Shown one piece after another: positions 26,892-35,900 of a DNA stretch of 64,000 nucleotides. Source of the DNA: Lachnospiraceae bacterium UBA3282 (GTDB taxonomy: Bacteria; Bacillota; Clostridia; Lachnospirales; Lachnospiraceae). Numbering within the stretch: position 1 is the first letter of the stretch; the number at the start of each line of letters is the position of its first letter. A program made the translations under genes and the position numbers. The DNA lies in contig DETS01000011.1 of the NCBI GenBank assembly GCA_002361735.1, positions 29,524 through 93,523 of the forward strand. The letters are read 5' to 3'. The notes under the pieces were generated by a model that did no database searches, was not told the origin of the DNA, and saw nothing but the letters and a program-made list of their open reading frames with translations.

Positions 26892-27677
26892 CTAAAATCG
26901 TCCCTGCTCTTTGAGTTTTTCCACTTCTTCAAAGACGACATCGTTCAAAACCTTGATATAAGTGCCTTTCATCCCCGAAGAACGGGACTCGATCACGCCC
27001 GCGCTCTCGAATTTTCTGAGGGCGTTTACGATGACGGAACGGGTGATGCCGACCTTATCGGCAATCTTGCTCGCCACCAGGATGCCCTCCATGCCGCCCA
27101 GCTCGTCAAAAATATGGGTGATCGCTTCCATCTCTGAAAACGAAAGGGTGGAGATTGCCGACTTCACCACTGCCACCTTACGGTTTTCTTCGGCATTTTC
27201 CTCGCTGACAGCCCGCAGCATCTCAAGTCCTACCACCGTTGTGCCGTATTCGCACAGGATGATGTCGTCAATATCGTACTGGTCGTCGCATTTGTAAAGA
27301 AAGAGCGTTCCCAGCCGCTCGCCCGAAATTTCGATGGGGGTGATCACTGCCTGAAAGCGGCGAATCCCCGGGCTTTCAAAGCCAAGGGTCTCGAGATTGA
27401 CATTTTCTTTCGTTGAGAGCACTCCCAGAAGGCGCTCGTTTAACATCGGGTCAATGAATCCTCCCACATGATCCACAATCAGCTCCGTGATGGATTCTAC
27501 CGACTCTGTATCGCCGATGCCAAGCACCTTGCCCTTTCTGCTCACCACCAGCACATTAGAGGTCAAAATCTCCTTCAGGACATCACAGATATCGTTGAAA
27601 ACGACCTTTCCCGAATTATTGTTGTGTAAAAGCTTCCCGATCTTTCTGGTCTTATCCAATAACTGCACACTGCTCAT
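26892..27677 (-). CDS. codY: CodY, GTP/branched-chain amino acid sensing repressor
   Basis: A 261-residue CodY. The N-terminal GAF domain (about 1-150) starts LLDKTRKIGKLLHNN, and a winged helix-turn-helix follows at about 200-245 (ADKVGITRSVIVNALRKFE). CodY represses starvation-response genes when GTP and isoleucine/valine are high. It lies between topA and the flagellar operon, with its own promoter. No terminator is visible between codY and flgB. Confidence 0.96.
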   Translation of the reverse strand: MSSVQLLDKTRKIGKLLHNNNSGKVVFNDICDVLKEILTSNVLVVSRKGKVLGIGDTESVESITELIVDHVGGFIDPMLNERLLGVLSTKENVNLETLGFESPGIRRFQAVITPIEISGERLGTLFLYKCDDQYDIDDIILCEYGTTVVGLEMLRAVSEENAEENRKVAVVKSAISTLSFSEMEAITHIFDELGGMEGILVASKIADKVGITRSVIVNALRKFESAGVIESRSSGMKGTYIKVLNDVVFEEVEKLKEQGRF

Positions 27678-27726
27678 TGTGTTTACTCCCTAATCACTCA
27701 TTCCAAAACCAAAATCCAACACTTTG

Positions 27727-27755
27727 ATTTTATCACACTATTTGAGCAATTTCAA
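27727..27755 (-). promoter_or_regulatory. Sigma-A-type promoter of codY
   Basis: On the minus strand -35 TTGAAA (27750-27755), a 17-nt spacer and -10 TAAAAT (27727-27732), about 50 nt before the codY start. It lies in AT-rich DNA between topA and codY. Confidence 0.65.
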
Positions 27756-27822
27756 TGTGTCCATGCCGCAATTTGACTGTAAGTTACAAAAATTGTTGCC
27801 ATTTTTTGAATATTTTGTATAT

Positions 27823-29910
27823 TCAGGACTCCTGCACTGCCTCTTTTGGCATATCTCTGACAAATCCACAGGCTTCATCGGAGCAGACCAGCTTGTTTCC
27901 CTTTTGCAGCATGATCGCCCCGCAGCGGTCGCACTTTACATCCACAGGCTTTTGCCAAACCATGAAGTCGCAGTCCGGATTATCGATGCAGCCGTAGTAT
28001 TTACGTCCCTTTTTGGTTTTTTTCAGCACGATGTCCTTACCGCACTTGGGGCAGGCAACGCCGATCTTCTCGAAATAAGGCTTGGTGTTCCTGCAGTCCG
28101 GAAAGCCCGGGCAGGCTAAAAATCTGCCGTGAGGGCCGTACTTGATGACCATCTGTCTGCCGCAGAACTCACAAAATTCATCGGAGAGCTCGTCGGCAAT
28201 CTCTACCTCCGCCAGCTCCTTCTCCGCCTTTTCCACCGCTTCCTGCAGATCGGGATAGAAGTTTTCGAGCACGGTCTTCCATTTGACGTTTCCTTCCTCC
28301 ACGGCATCGAGAAGCGCCTCCATGGTCGCGGTGAAATTGACATCCACAATGGAGGGAAACGCCTCCTTCATCATATTGTTGACCACCTCGCCCAGCTCCG
28401 TCACATAGAGATTCTTATTTTCTTTTACAATGTAGCGTCTGGCGAGGATCGTGGTGATGGTCGGCGCGTAGGTACTCGGTCTGCCGATGCCAAGCTCCTC
28501 CATCGCCCGCACCAGGGAAGCCTCCGTATAATGAGGGGCCGGCTGCGTGAAGTGCTGCTTCTCCTCCAGAGAGGAAAGCGTAAGCTTCGTGTTTTCCGTA
28601 ATGCCCCGGATGAGAGTGTTTTCCTCCTCCTTGTCTTCCTCCTGCGTGTAGACGCTCATAAAACCGTCAAATTTGAGTTTGGAAGCCGCCACGGTAAAGC
28701 GGTGCTTTCCGGCATCGATCTTTACCGAAGTGGTCTCATATACCGCAGCTGCCATACGGCTTGCCGCAAAGCGCTTCCAGATGAGCTGATACAGCTTGAA
28801 CTGATCTCTGGAAAGGGAATCCTTGATATCAAGGGGCAGCCTCGAGATATCGGTGGGACGGATCGCTTCATGTGCGTCCTGTATCTTCTTATTATCGGAC
28901 TTTTTCTCCTGCTCCGCAGCCGCCGCGTATTCCTCGCCGTACTTCTCCGTAATGTAGGCCCTCGCCGAAGCCTCCGCCTCGTCGGATATTCTCGTGGAAT
29001 CGGTACGCAGGTAGGTGATGATACCCGTGGTGCCGCTTCCTTTGATCTCCACACCCTCATAGAGCTGCTGGGCAAGGCGCATGGTCTTCTGCGTGGAAAA
29101 GTTCAGGACCTTACTCGCCTCCTGCTGGAGCGTGGAAGTCGTAAAGGGCAGAGGTGCCTTCTTAACCCGCTCGCCCGTCTTCACACTGGCGATCCGATAC
29201 TCTGCTCCCGCCAGCTCCTTCTTGATCTGCTCCATTTCCTCTCTGGACGCGATCGTGCGCTTCTCGCCATCACTGCCGTAATATTTTGCCGTCAGAGGTT
29301 TTTTCTCCCCCTCCACCTTGAGAAAGGCATCCAGCGTCCAATACTCCTCCGGGATGAAGGCGGCGATCTCCTCCTCTCTGTCACAGATGATGCGCAGCGC
29401 CACAGACTGCACGCGTCCCGCGGACAGCCCGCGCTTCACCTTTGCCCACAGTACGGGCGATATCTTGTAACCCACCATACGGTCCAGGCATCTCCTCGCC
29501 TGCTGGGCGTCCACCAGATCCATGTTGATCTCTCTGGCATTTTTTAAGGACTCTTTTACTGCCGTCTTGGTGATCTCATTAAACGTGATGCGGTACACTT
29601 TTTTATTTTCCAATTTCAACGCATAGAGGAGATGCCAGGAAATCGCCTCCCCCTCGCGGTCCGGGTCAGTCGCCAGATAAACTTTCTCCGCCTTCTTCAC
29701 TTCCTTGCGAAGATTCGCCAGAATATCTCCCTTTCCCCGAATCGTAATATAGCGGGGCTCAAAATCATGCTCCACATCGATCCCCAACACGCTCCTGGGC
29801 AGGTCGCGCACATGTCCCTGACTTGCCGCTACCTCATAATTTGATCCCAGAAACTTTTTCACTGTCTTTACCTTTGCAGGTGACTCCACGATTACCAGAT
29901 ATTTTGCCAT
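27823..29910 (-). CDS. topA: DNA topoisomerase I (type IA)
   Basis: About 695 residues. An N-terminal Toprim domain (YLVIVESPAK, TDPDREGEAI near 81-90) is followed by the catalytic tyrosine Y300 in the context ITYLRTDST and by C-terminal zinc ribbons of the CxxC type from about residue 588 (CEFCG, CPKCG, CDRCG). It relaxes negative supercoils. AGGGG is 7 nt before the ATG at 29910; the ATG at 29916 overlaps the ribosome site and is less likely. Confidence 0.97.
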   Translation of the reverse strand: MAKYLVIVESPAKVKTVKKFLGSNYEVAASQGHVRDLPRSVLGIDVEHDFEPRYITIRGKGDILANLRKEVKKAEKVYLATDPDREGEAISWHLLYALKLENKKVYRITFNEITKTAVKESLKNAREINMDLVDAQQARRCLDRMVGYKISPVLWAKVKRGLSAGRVQSVALRIICDREEEIAAFIPEEYWTLDAFLKVEGEKKPLTAKYYGSDGEKRTIASREEMEQIKKELAGAEYRIASVKTGERVKKAPLPFTTSTLQQEASKVLNFSTQKTMRLAQQLYEGVEIKGSGTTGIITYLRTDSTRISDEAEASARAYITEKYGEEYAAAAEQEKKSDNKKIQDAHEAIRPTDISRLPLDIKDSLSRDQFKLYQLIWKRFAASRMAAAVYETTSVKIDAGKHRFTVAASKLKFDGFMSVYTQEEDKEEENTLIRGITENTKLTLSSLEEKQHFTQPAPHYTEASLVRAMEELGIGRPSTYAPTITTILARRYIVKENKNLYVTELGEVVNNMMKEAFPSIVDVNFTATMEALLDAVEEGNVKWKTVLENFYPDLQEAVEKAEKELAEVEIADELSDEFCEFCGRQMVIKYGPHGRFLACPGFPDCRNTKPYFEKIGVACPKCGKDIVLKKTKKGRKYYGCIDNPDCDFMVWQKPVDVKCDRCGAIMLQKGNKLVCSDEACGFVRDMPKEAVQES

Positions 29911-29963
29911 AACCATTCCCCTATCTGTATCATTCTAAGGTCAGACCCCGTCCAACATGCAAC

Positions 29964-29992
29964 ACTATACACCGATTTGCAAGAGCATGCAA
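29964..29992 (-). promoter_or_regulatory. Putative sigma-A promoter of topA
   Basis: On the minus strand -35 TTGCAT (29987-29992), a 17-nt spacer and -10 TATAGT (29964-29969), in the 117-nt gap between dprA and topA. No terminator hairpin was seen after dprA, so topA may also be read from the comM promoter. Confidence 0.5.
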
Positions 29993-30027
29993 GGGAAAAT
30001 TTTTACTTTTTTTCATTCTATTTTTTC

Positions 30028-31152
30028 TCAGGTTTTCAAAATCCGCATAAAATAGCTGCCGCCGACCTGCCCGGCATAGCCGCACGCGCACAGTTCCAAA
30101 AGCTCCTGAAACAGAAGCGGCAGCGCGATCGACCTGCCCTGTTTTTCCATGTATCTGCGCTGCAATTCCTCCGCCGGCAGCGGCGAAAAATCCAGGATCT
30201 CCAAAAGTTCTCCCTGTATCCCCTCCAAAAAGACCAGCTTCGTCTGTGTGCCGCCTGCGGGTGCCGCATTGTCCCCGTAAAGTTCCTCCAAAAGTTCCTC
30301 CGGCGTGCACACAAGCCCCGCTCCCTGTCGGATCAGACGGTTACAGCCGCCGCTTAAGGGGTCCGTCGCCCGTCCCGGCAGGGCATAGACCTCCCGCCCC
30401 TGCTCGAGCGCCATATCCACGGTGATGAGCGTGCCGCTCCTCTCCCTCGCCTCCACCACGAGCACCGCGTCGCAAAACCCGCTGATAATGCGGTTTCTCG
30501 GAGGAAACAGCGCTGATTTCGGCATGACGCCCGGCGGATACTCGGAACAGACCCCTCCTCCCGCAAGCAATGCGTCATACAGTTCCTGATTTTCCCGCGG
30601 ATAACAGATATCCACACCGCAGCCCAAGACTCCCAGCGAATATCCCCCCTCTCCAAGCGCAGCACTCTGCCCGATGCCGTCTATGCCACGCGCCATGCCG
30701 CTGATCACCTGCACGCCTGCCTTTGCAAAAGCTGCTCCAAACTGCCCTGCCATATATCTGCCATACTCGCTGCAATCCCTTGCGCCGATCAAGGCAACCG
30801 CCTTTTTCTCCGCCTGCGGCAGCTTCCCGACATAATAAAGCGCCCAGGGCGGATCGGGAATCTCCTTTAAGCGCTTCGGAAAGGCTGTCTCCCGCTCCGT
30901 CACCAGACTGACGCCCCGTTTTCGCAGCGTCTCGTAGGCGCCTGCCACATCATAGCCTTCGCTAAATTCTGACATTTGTGTCACCTTTTTGGCATAACGC
31001 GGCGCGATACGCTCCGAAAGCTTCCCGCTGCAAAGCTGTTCGTATACCTCCTGCGCCGTCCCAAAAGACGCAAGTGAGCGCAGAAATCCCCTGCTGCTAA
31101 CGCCTGCCGCCTGATAAAGCCAGTGCAGATACGCCTTTTCCTGCTCTGTCAT
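30028..31152 (-). CDS. dprA: DprA, DNA processing protein
   Basis: About 374 residues. An N-terminal helical region is followed by the Rossmann-like DprA core with GARDCSEYGRY (about 123-133), SGMARGIDGIGQSAAL, LGCGVDICYP and FPPRNRIISG. A C-terminal winged-helix-like domain (about 315-374) is retained. DprA loads RecA on incoming single-stranded DNA during natural transformation. AAAGGGGG precedes the ATG at 31152; the frame to 31245 would overlap comM and is rejected. It follows comM by 13 nt. Confidence 0.95.
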   Translation of the reverse strand: MTEQEKAYLHWLYQAAGVSSRGFLRSLASFGTAQEVYEQLCSGKLSERIAPRYAKKVTQMSEFSEGYDVAGAYETLRKRGVSLVTERETAFPKRLKEIPDPPWALYYVGKLPQAEKKAVALIGARDCSEYGRYMAGQFGAAFAKAGVQVISGMARGIDGIGQSAALGEGGYSLGVLGCGVDICYPRENQELYDALLAGGGVCSEYPPGVMPKSALFPPRNRIISGFCDAVLVVEARERSGTLITVDMALEQGREVYALPGRATDPLSGGCNRLIRQGAGLVCTPEELLEELYGDNAAPAGGTQTKLVFLEGIQGELLEILDFSPLPAEELQRRYMEKQGRSIALPLLFQELLELCACGYAGQVGGSYFMRILKT

Positions 31153-31165
31153 AAAAATCCCCCTT

Positions 31166-32716
31166 TCAATTCCAGAACTTGCGGTCAGACTGCCTGTAAC
31201 AGATTGCCTCCGCCAGATGGCTCTTTTCGATACGCTCGCTGCCATCCAGATCCGCGATGGTCCTTGCCACCTTTAGGATCCTGTGATACGCCCTGGCGGA
31301 GAGCTGCATCGCGGCAAACATCTTTTCCATGTAAGCCCTTTCCTCTTTTTTCAAAGCGCAGTACCGCTCGATCTCCCCCGTTCCCATATCCGCATTGAAA
31401 TGCAGCTTCGTCCCCGCAAACCTTGCCGCCTGCCGCTTCCTGGCTGCCATCACGCGCTCCCTGATCTGCTCGCTCGTCTCCTCCCCGCCGCCTGCCGCAA
31501 GCTGCGCAAAGCGCATGGGAAGCGCTTCCACGCAGATGTCCATGCGGTCCAAGATAGGTCCCGACACCCTGGAAAGATACCGCCTGACCTCATAAGGCGT
31601 ACAGCGGCACCTCTCTCTATCAGGGAAAAAACCGCAGGGACAGGGGTTCATCGCACCCACCAGCATAAAATCCGCCGGATAGACATAAGAGCCGCTGCTC
31701 CTGGCGATCTGTACCTGTTTATCTTCCAGCGGCTGCCGTAAGATATCCAGCGTCTCGCGCTTAAATTCCGGCAGCTCGTCCAGAAAGAGCACACCCCTGT
31801 GCGCCAGACTGATGACCCCCGGCGCGGGAATCCGCCCGCCGCCCGCAAGCGCCCTGCCCGTGATGGTGTGATGAGGATTTAAGAAAGGTCTCGTCATTTT
31901 CAGAGAGTCAGCTGACTGCAGCATACCGGAAATACTGTAAATCGTGGAAACCTCCAATCCTTCCTCCAAAGACAGCGGCGGCAGGATCGACGGGATCCGC
32001 TTTGCCAACATGGTCTTGCCGGAACCGGGCGCGCCGATGATGAGCAGATTGTGAAAACCCGCCGCCGCGACCTCCGCCGCCCGCTTTAACCCTTGCTGTC
32101 CATTGATGTCCGCAAAATCCGGCTGCCCCGACGCCGCCTTCTCCGACAGCATCTGCGCCAGTTTGGCTACACCCCCGTACCCGGCGGACTGCTTTTTACT
32201 CTTTCCGGTAAGGAAGTCAAGCGCCTCCTTCACATCACCCATGCCTACGCTCTCGATTTCCCCCGTCAGCGCGCCCTCCCAGGCATTTTTCCCCGGCAGA
32301 AGGCAGCGTTTGATCCCCTGCTTTGCCGCCTCCCTCACAATGGGGAGCACGCCCTTTACGGGCTTTAACTCTCCCGAGAGCCCCAGTTCTCCCAAAAGCA
32401 GCGTATCCTGCACCGCCTCCTGCGGAAGCTCCCCCAGCGCGATCATAATGCCCACTGCCACGGGCAGATCAAACATGGTGCCGTTTTTGGGCAGATCCGC
32501 CGGTGAGAGATTGACATTGATGCAAACGGGCGGCAGTTTGATACCCACGTTTTTCAGCGCGACCTTCACCCGATCTCTCGCCTCCCGCACCTCGCTTCCC
32601 GGCAAGCCGACGATCTGAAAACAGGGCAGTCCCTGAGAGACATCCACCTCCACCTCGATCAGATGGCTGCAGACGCCGTAAACGGCCCCCGATATTGTTT
32701 TTCCAAGCAAAGACAT
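31166..32716 (-). CDS. comM: ComM/YifB, Mg-chelatase-like AAA+ ATPase
   Basis: A 516-residue YifB-family protein. It has an N-terminal Lon-protease-like (ChlI) fold, the Walker A GAPGSGKT at about 228-235, the Mg-chelatase core and a C-terminal domain with FNADMGTGEIERYC. ComM is a branch-migration helicase in transformation (known in Vibrio and others). It heads the comM-dprA-topA segment behind a promoter with a perfect -35. AAAGGAGG stands just before the ATG at 32716. Confidence 0.95.
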   Translation of the reverse strand: MSLLGKTISGAVYGVCSHLIEVEVDVSQGLPCFQIVGLPGSEVREARDRVKVALKNVGIKLPPVCINVNLSPADLPKNGTMFDLPVAVGIMIALGELPQEAVQDTLLLGELGLSGELKPVKGVLPIVREAAKQGIKRCLLPGKNAWEGALTGEIESVGMGDVKEALDFLTGKSKKQSAGYGGVAKLAQMLSEKAASGQPDFADINGQQGLKRAAEVAAAGFHNLLIIGAPGSGKTMLAKRIPSILPPLSLEEGLEVSTIYSISGMLQSADSLKMTRPFLNPHHTITGRALAGGGRIPAPGVISLAHRGVLFLDELPEFKRETLDILRQPLEDKQVQIARSSGSYVYPADFMLVGAMNPCPCGFFPDRERCRCTPYEVRRYLSRVSGPILDRMDICVEALPMRFAQLAAGGGEETSEQIRERVMAARKRQAARFAGTKLHFNADMGTGEIERYCALKKEERAYMEKMFAAMQLSARAYHRILKVARTIADLDGSERIEKSHLAEAICYRQSDRKFWN

Positions 32717-32873
32717 TACCTCCTTTTTACGTGATGATACAACATTTGTTACTGTTTTGATTGCTGTTACCGTTCTCTGTTTCTACTGCTGATGCTTCGT
32801 TCGGAAATCCTGCGGCGATACGCCTGAAAACTAAAATAGAATATTAGAATACTCAGAAAGTTCCGATAAGACT

Positions 32874-32903
32874 ATTATGCGGCAGGGCGTGTGCTTTTGT
32901 CAA
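32874..32903 (-). promoter_or_regulatory. Sigma-A-type promoter of comM-dprA
   Basis: On the minus strand a perfect -35 TTGACA (32898-32903), an 18-nt spacer and -10 CATAAT (32874-32879). It starts directly after the terminator of the pilus locus and leaves a leader of about 150 nt before comM. The leader is AT-rich with no clear hairpin. Confidence 0.7.
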
Positions 32904-32906
32904 GCA

Positions 32907-32940
32907 CAAAAGAGCCCGCGCTCACGCGCAGGCCCTCTTT
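32907..32940 (-). terminator. Terminator closing the type IV pilus locus
   Basis: A long GC-rich inverted repeat (AAAGAGGGCCTGCGC on the minus strand pairing across a GTGA loop with GCGCGGGCTCTTT) is followed by TTTT. It lies about 40 nt after the stop of the giant surface protein gene. The arms are A/T-flanked on both sides, so it could also act on the plus strand. Confidence 0.9.
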
Positions 32941-32978
32941 CCTTTTACCCTTTAACAATTTTGTATTTTATTTAATCA

Positions 32979-35900
32979 CTATTCTAATAGGAACATTTGG
33001 GCGCGGTTTAGGGATACGCTGTCCATACTGAACGCCTCCACACTCTGTCCCGCCCTCGTATAACGGTTCGTGAGCATCACGCAGATCTGCGATTTCTCGT
33101 CATCCCCGTTCTGTAAGGCAATCAGCGGCGCCTTGATGCGATAGACCTTACCCGGAACGATTCCTCCCGTCACCTCCACCAGACGGTTGTTCTCCACCGC
33201 CCATATGGGGCTCGTAAAGGCTGTGTAATCGGCGGTGTTGATCGAGCCGTCCGCCTGCAGGAGTATCGTGTCTGCACCGGCGCCCGGATTCCTGTAATAG
33301 AGTGAGAAATCCGTGACCTTATCGACTGCAATGTTGTTATCCGTAAAGCGGAAGTATACATCCACCGTATCGCCGAGGATACCGCCTTTTGCGTCTCCGC
33401 TCTGCTCGCCTTCCTTGAATGCCACATCGTAAGGAATGGTGACGCTCTCCACCTTATTCACCCCGTTAAAGCCCGCCACAATGGAGACATTGGCTCTGTG
33501 TATGCCGCCGTTATATGCCGCCATCAACGCATTCACAAAAATCTTACACTCGTCCAGACCGTCTCCTTCCGGCCCTTTTCCGCTTTCCTTGTCATATCCG
33601 TAGGGATACTGTGACTGTCCCACATACACCACGTTCCCTTTGCTGTAAACGTAGTAATTATTTCGGCCGTCACAGGGAGAGACACTGTAGCCGCTTGCTG
33701 TACGGCCGTCACTCGAAGCACCGGTATCGAGCAGGGTAAACCACGCCGTAGTACGGGGCTGCCCCGTTCCGCTTCCCTCTCCGGTACTGCCTTCCTCTCC
33801 GATATCCAACAGATAATCGGGCATCGAGACCTTTGTAGCGCTGCCAAGCTGTGCCCGCGTGTTGACCTGCAGCGGCCATTGCGTGATCACCCCTTCATTG
33901 ATGCGGTCCAAAAACAGACTCGGCGTCTTGTTGAACATATACGCGTCAATGTCTTTGTAGCGATATTGAGAAGGGCTGTGCAGACCGAGTTTTCCGTAAG
34001 TCTTTCCATCCTTCTGTCCCAGAACCGCCGTAGAAAGCCCAAACCTTCCCGTCTCCTCAGAGGCGCCGGCAGAGGAGACAAGCACGCTGCCGCCTGCGGC
34101 AATGAACTCATTGACCGCTTTAGTCACCGGTTCTCCCGGATTCCTGCTCTCGCCAAATCCCAGCACCACCACATCCCAAAGGGAAAGGTAATTCGGATTC
34201 TTATCAAGCAGTTCCTTCAGCCCATCCTTACCATTACTCGGTTCAATCGTCTTGATGTCCCACGTAATATTTGCTCTTCCCTCCGCCGTCTTCAGATAGT
34301 AGGCCAACACAGAATTTCCTACCCTTTTATACTGCTCCTCAAAATTGGCATAATCATTCTTCGTATCATCAAGGATCTGCAAAACCCTGATCTTCGTCTT
34401 ATCATTTCCTGTGATCGTAAAATAGCCCTGCGTCGCGGCACGTCGGTATTGGTTGCCATGATCCGCCACCTCCAGCTTCCAAGGCACGATGCCGGAATTG
34501 ATCTCATTGAAATCAACGCTGATCGTACCGCCGTCCGCCGTCTGCTCATGCTGATACCCGGCAATCTCCTCTTCCGGCGCAAAGATACCGTCGTAATTCA
34601 GGTCGAGATACAGATGTCTGTCCAGCTCCCTCCCGTAGGTCTTATTGTCCCCTGTCCTATCGCTCGAAATCCGGTAGGCAAACGTACCGCGGACGACACC
34701 GGTCCGGTCCTCCACCGGCTCCGCAGGAATCATGCCTATCTGCTCATTCTGTTCCTCGTCCCCGTTTTCGCCGCCATCCGGCGCAGCATCGTTTTCCCTC
34801 TGCAGTTCCACCTTCGGCCGCAGAGCTTTCAACTGCATCGCAAACATAGCGCTGCTGTGCACGTCCTCGATGGTGTAGAGTCCGACATCCGACTCCTCAT
34901 CCTCCTTTTGATCCGCTCTCATGGCGATTGCTTCCTCAAAGAACGCATACATCTGCGTGTCTTTGGCAATATATTTCGTATTGATATCTTTCGCTTCGGC
35001 TTTCCTGGCGCTCCCGCCCGTAAAGCAGTCATTCTCCACCACGATCGGATAGCCTGCCCGCAGATAGTCGAGCAAAGCGTTCTTTTTCTCCGCCGTGATA
35101 TCGTTCTCATCGTATCTGACATCGCTGCCCGCCACGCGGTCTCCTCTGTGGTAGACTTTGCCGTTTAAGTCCGAATCGTTGTAGACTGTCTGCAACATGT
35201 TGTCCTTATCAGGCTCTCTGTAGAGGCGCTGCCCGTCCAGACCGATGAAGATCATATTGTAAGCCTCGTTGATGTCCTCGTGACTGGTGTTGAACGCCGC
35301 CACCGAATGCAGCTCCTTGTCAATCTTTATCTTTCTGGAACTTCTGAGGATCTGCTGTCCGTCCCCGCTCTGATCCTGCCTCTTCCAGTAGAGAACGACT
35401 CTTTCCTTATCCGCCGGCGCTTCATAGTGCAAATCGGACTCTATATTCGCCGTCGGCTGCAGCTCCAGGATGGAGAGATTCTTGTAGTCCCCGACTAATC
35501 CGCGGGAGTAATTGATGATGTACTGCACTGCCATCGCCTTGCTGACTTCTTCGGCTATCTTCTCATCATCCGCCAACATAACGTTCTCCGCCTTGATTGC
35601 CGCCAACACCTCGGTAAAGCCCGAAGTCGCTGCGGTTTTATCCATCGCATCCGGAAAATCGTCCGCCACCAGCGGTGTCGAACCATTCACAATATAGATA
35701 TTTCGGTTTACATAATGATACTTATTGTCTTTTTTGTTCGGATACTCCGTGGATTCTTTATCCGCATTCATTAAGGCACTGTTTGCCAGATCGTCTGACT
35801 TTGCCATCGCGTTATAGTAAGCAGCAAGATCCTGTTTCAGAAAGACCTTTGCCAGCTTCTGATACTTGGTATCCGCATAATCGTTTTCATTCGTCACGAT

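Noticed and set aside
27790..27815. Small inverted repeat GAATAT/ATATTC after topA as terminator
   Set aside because: On the minus strand it is followed by A residues rather than T, and the stem is AT-only; too weak to call.
28129..29547. Long plus-strand open frame of 472 codons
   Set aside because: It lies wholly opposite topA, whose motifs are complete; the translated product has no recognisable domain and is rich in Leu, His and Arg, as mirror frames usually are.
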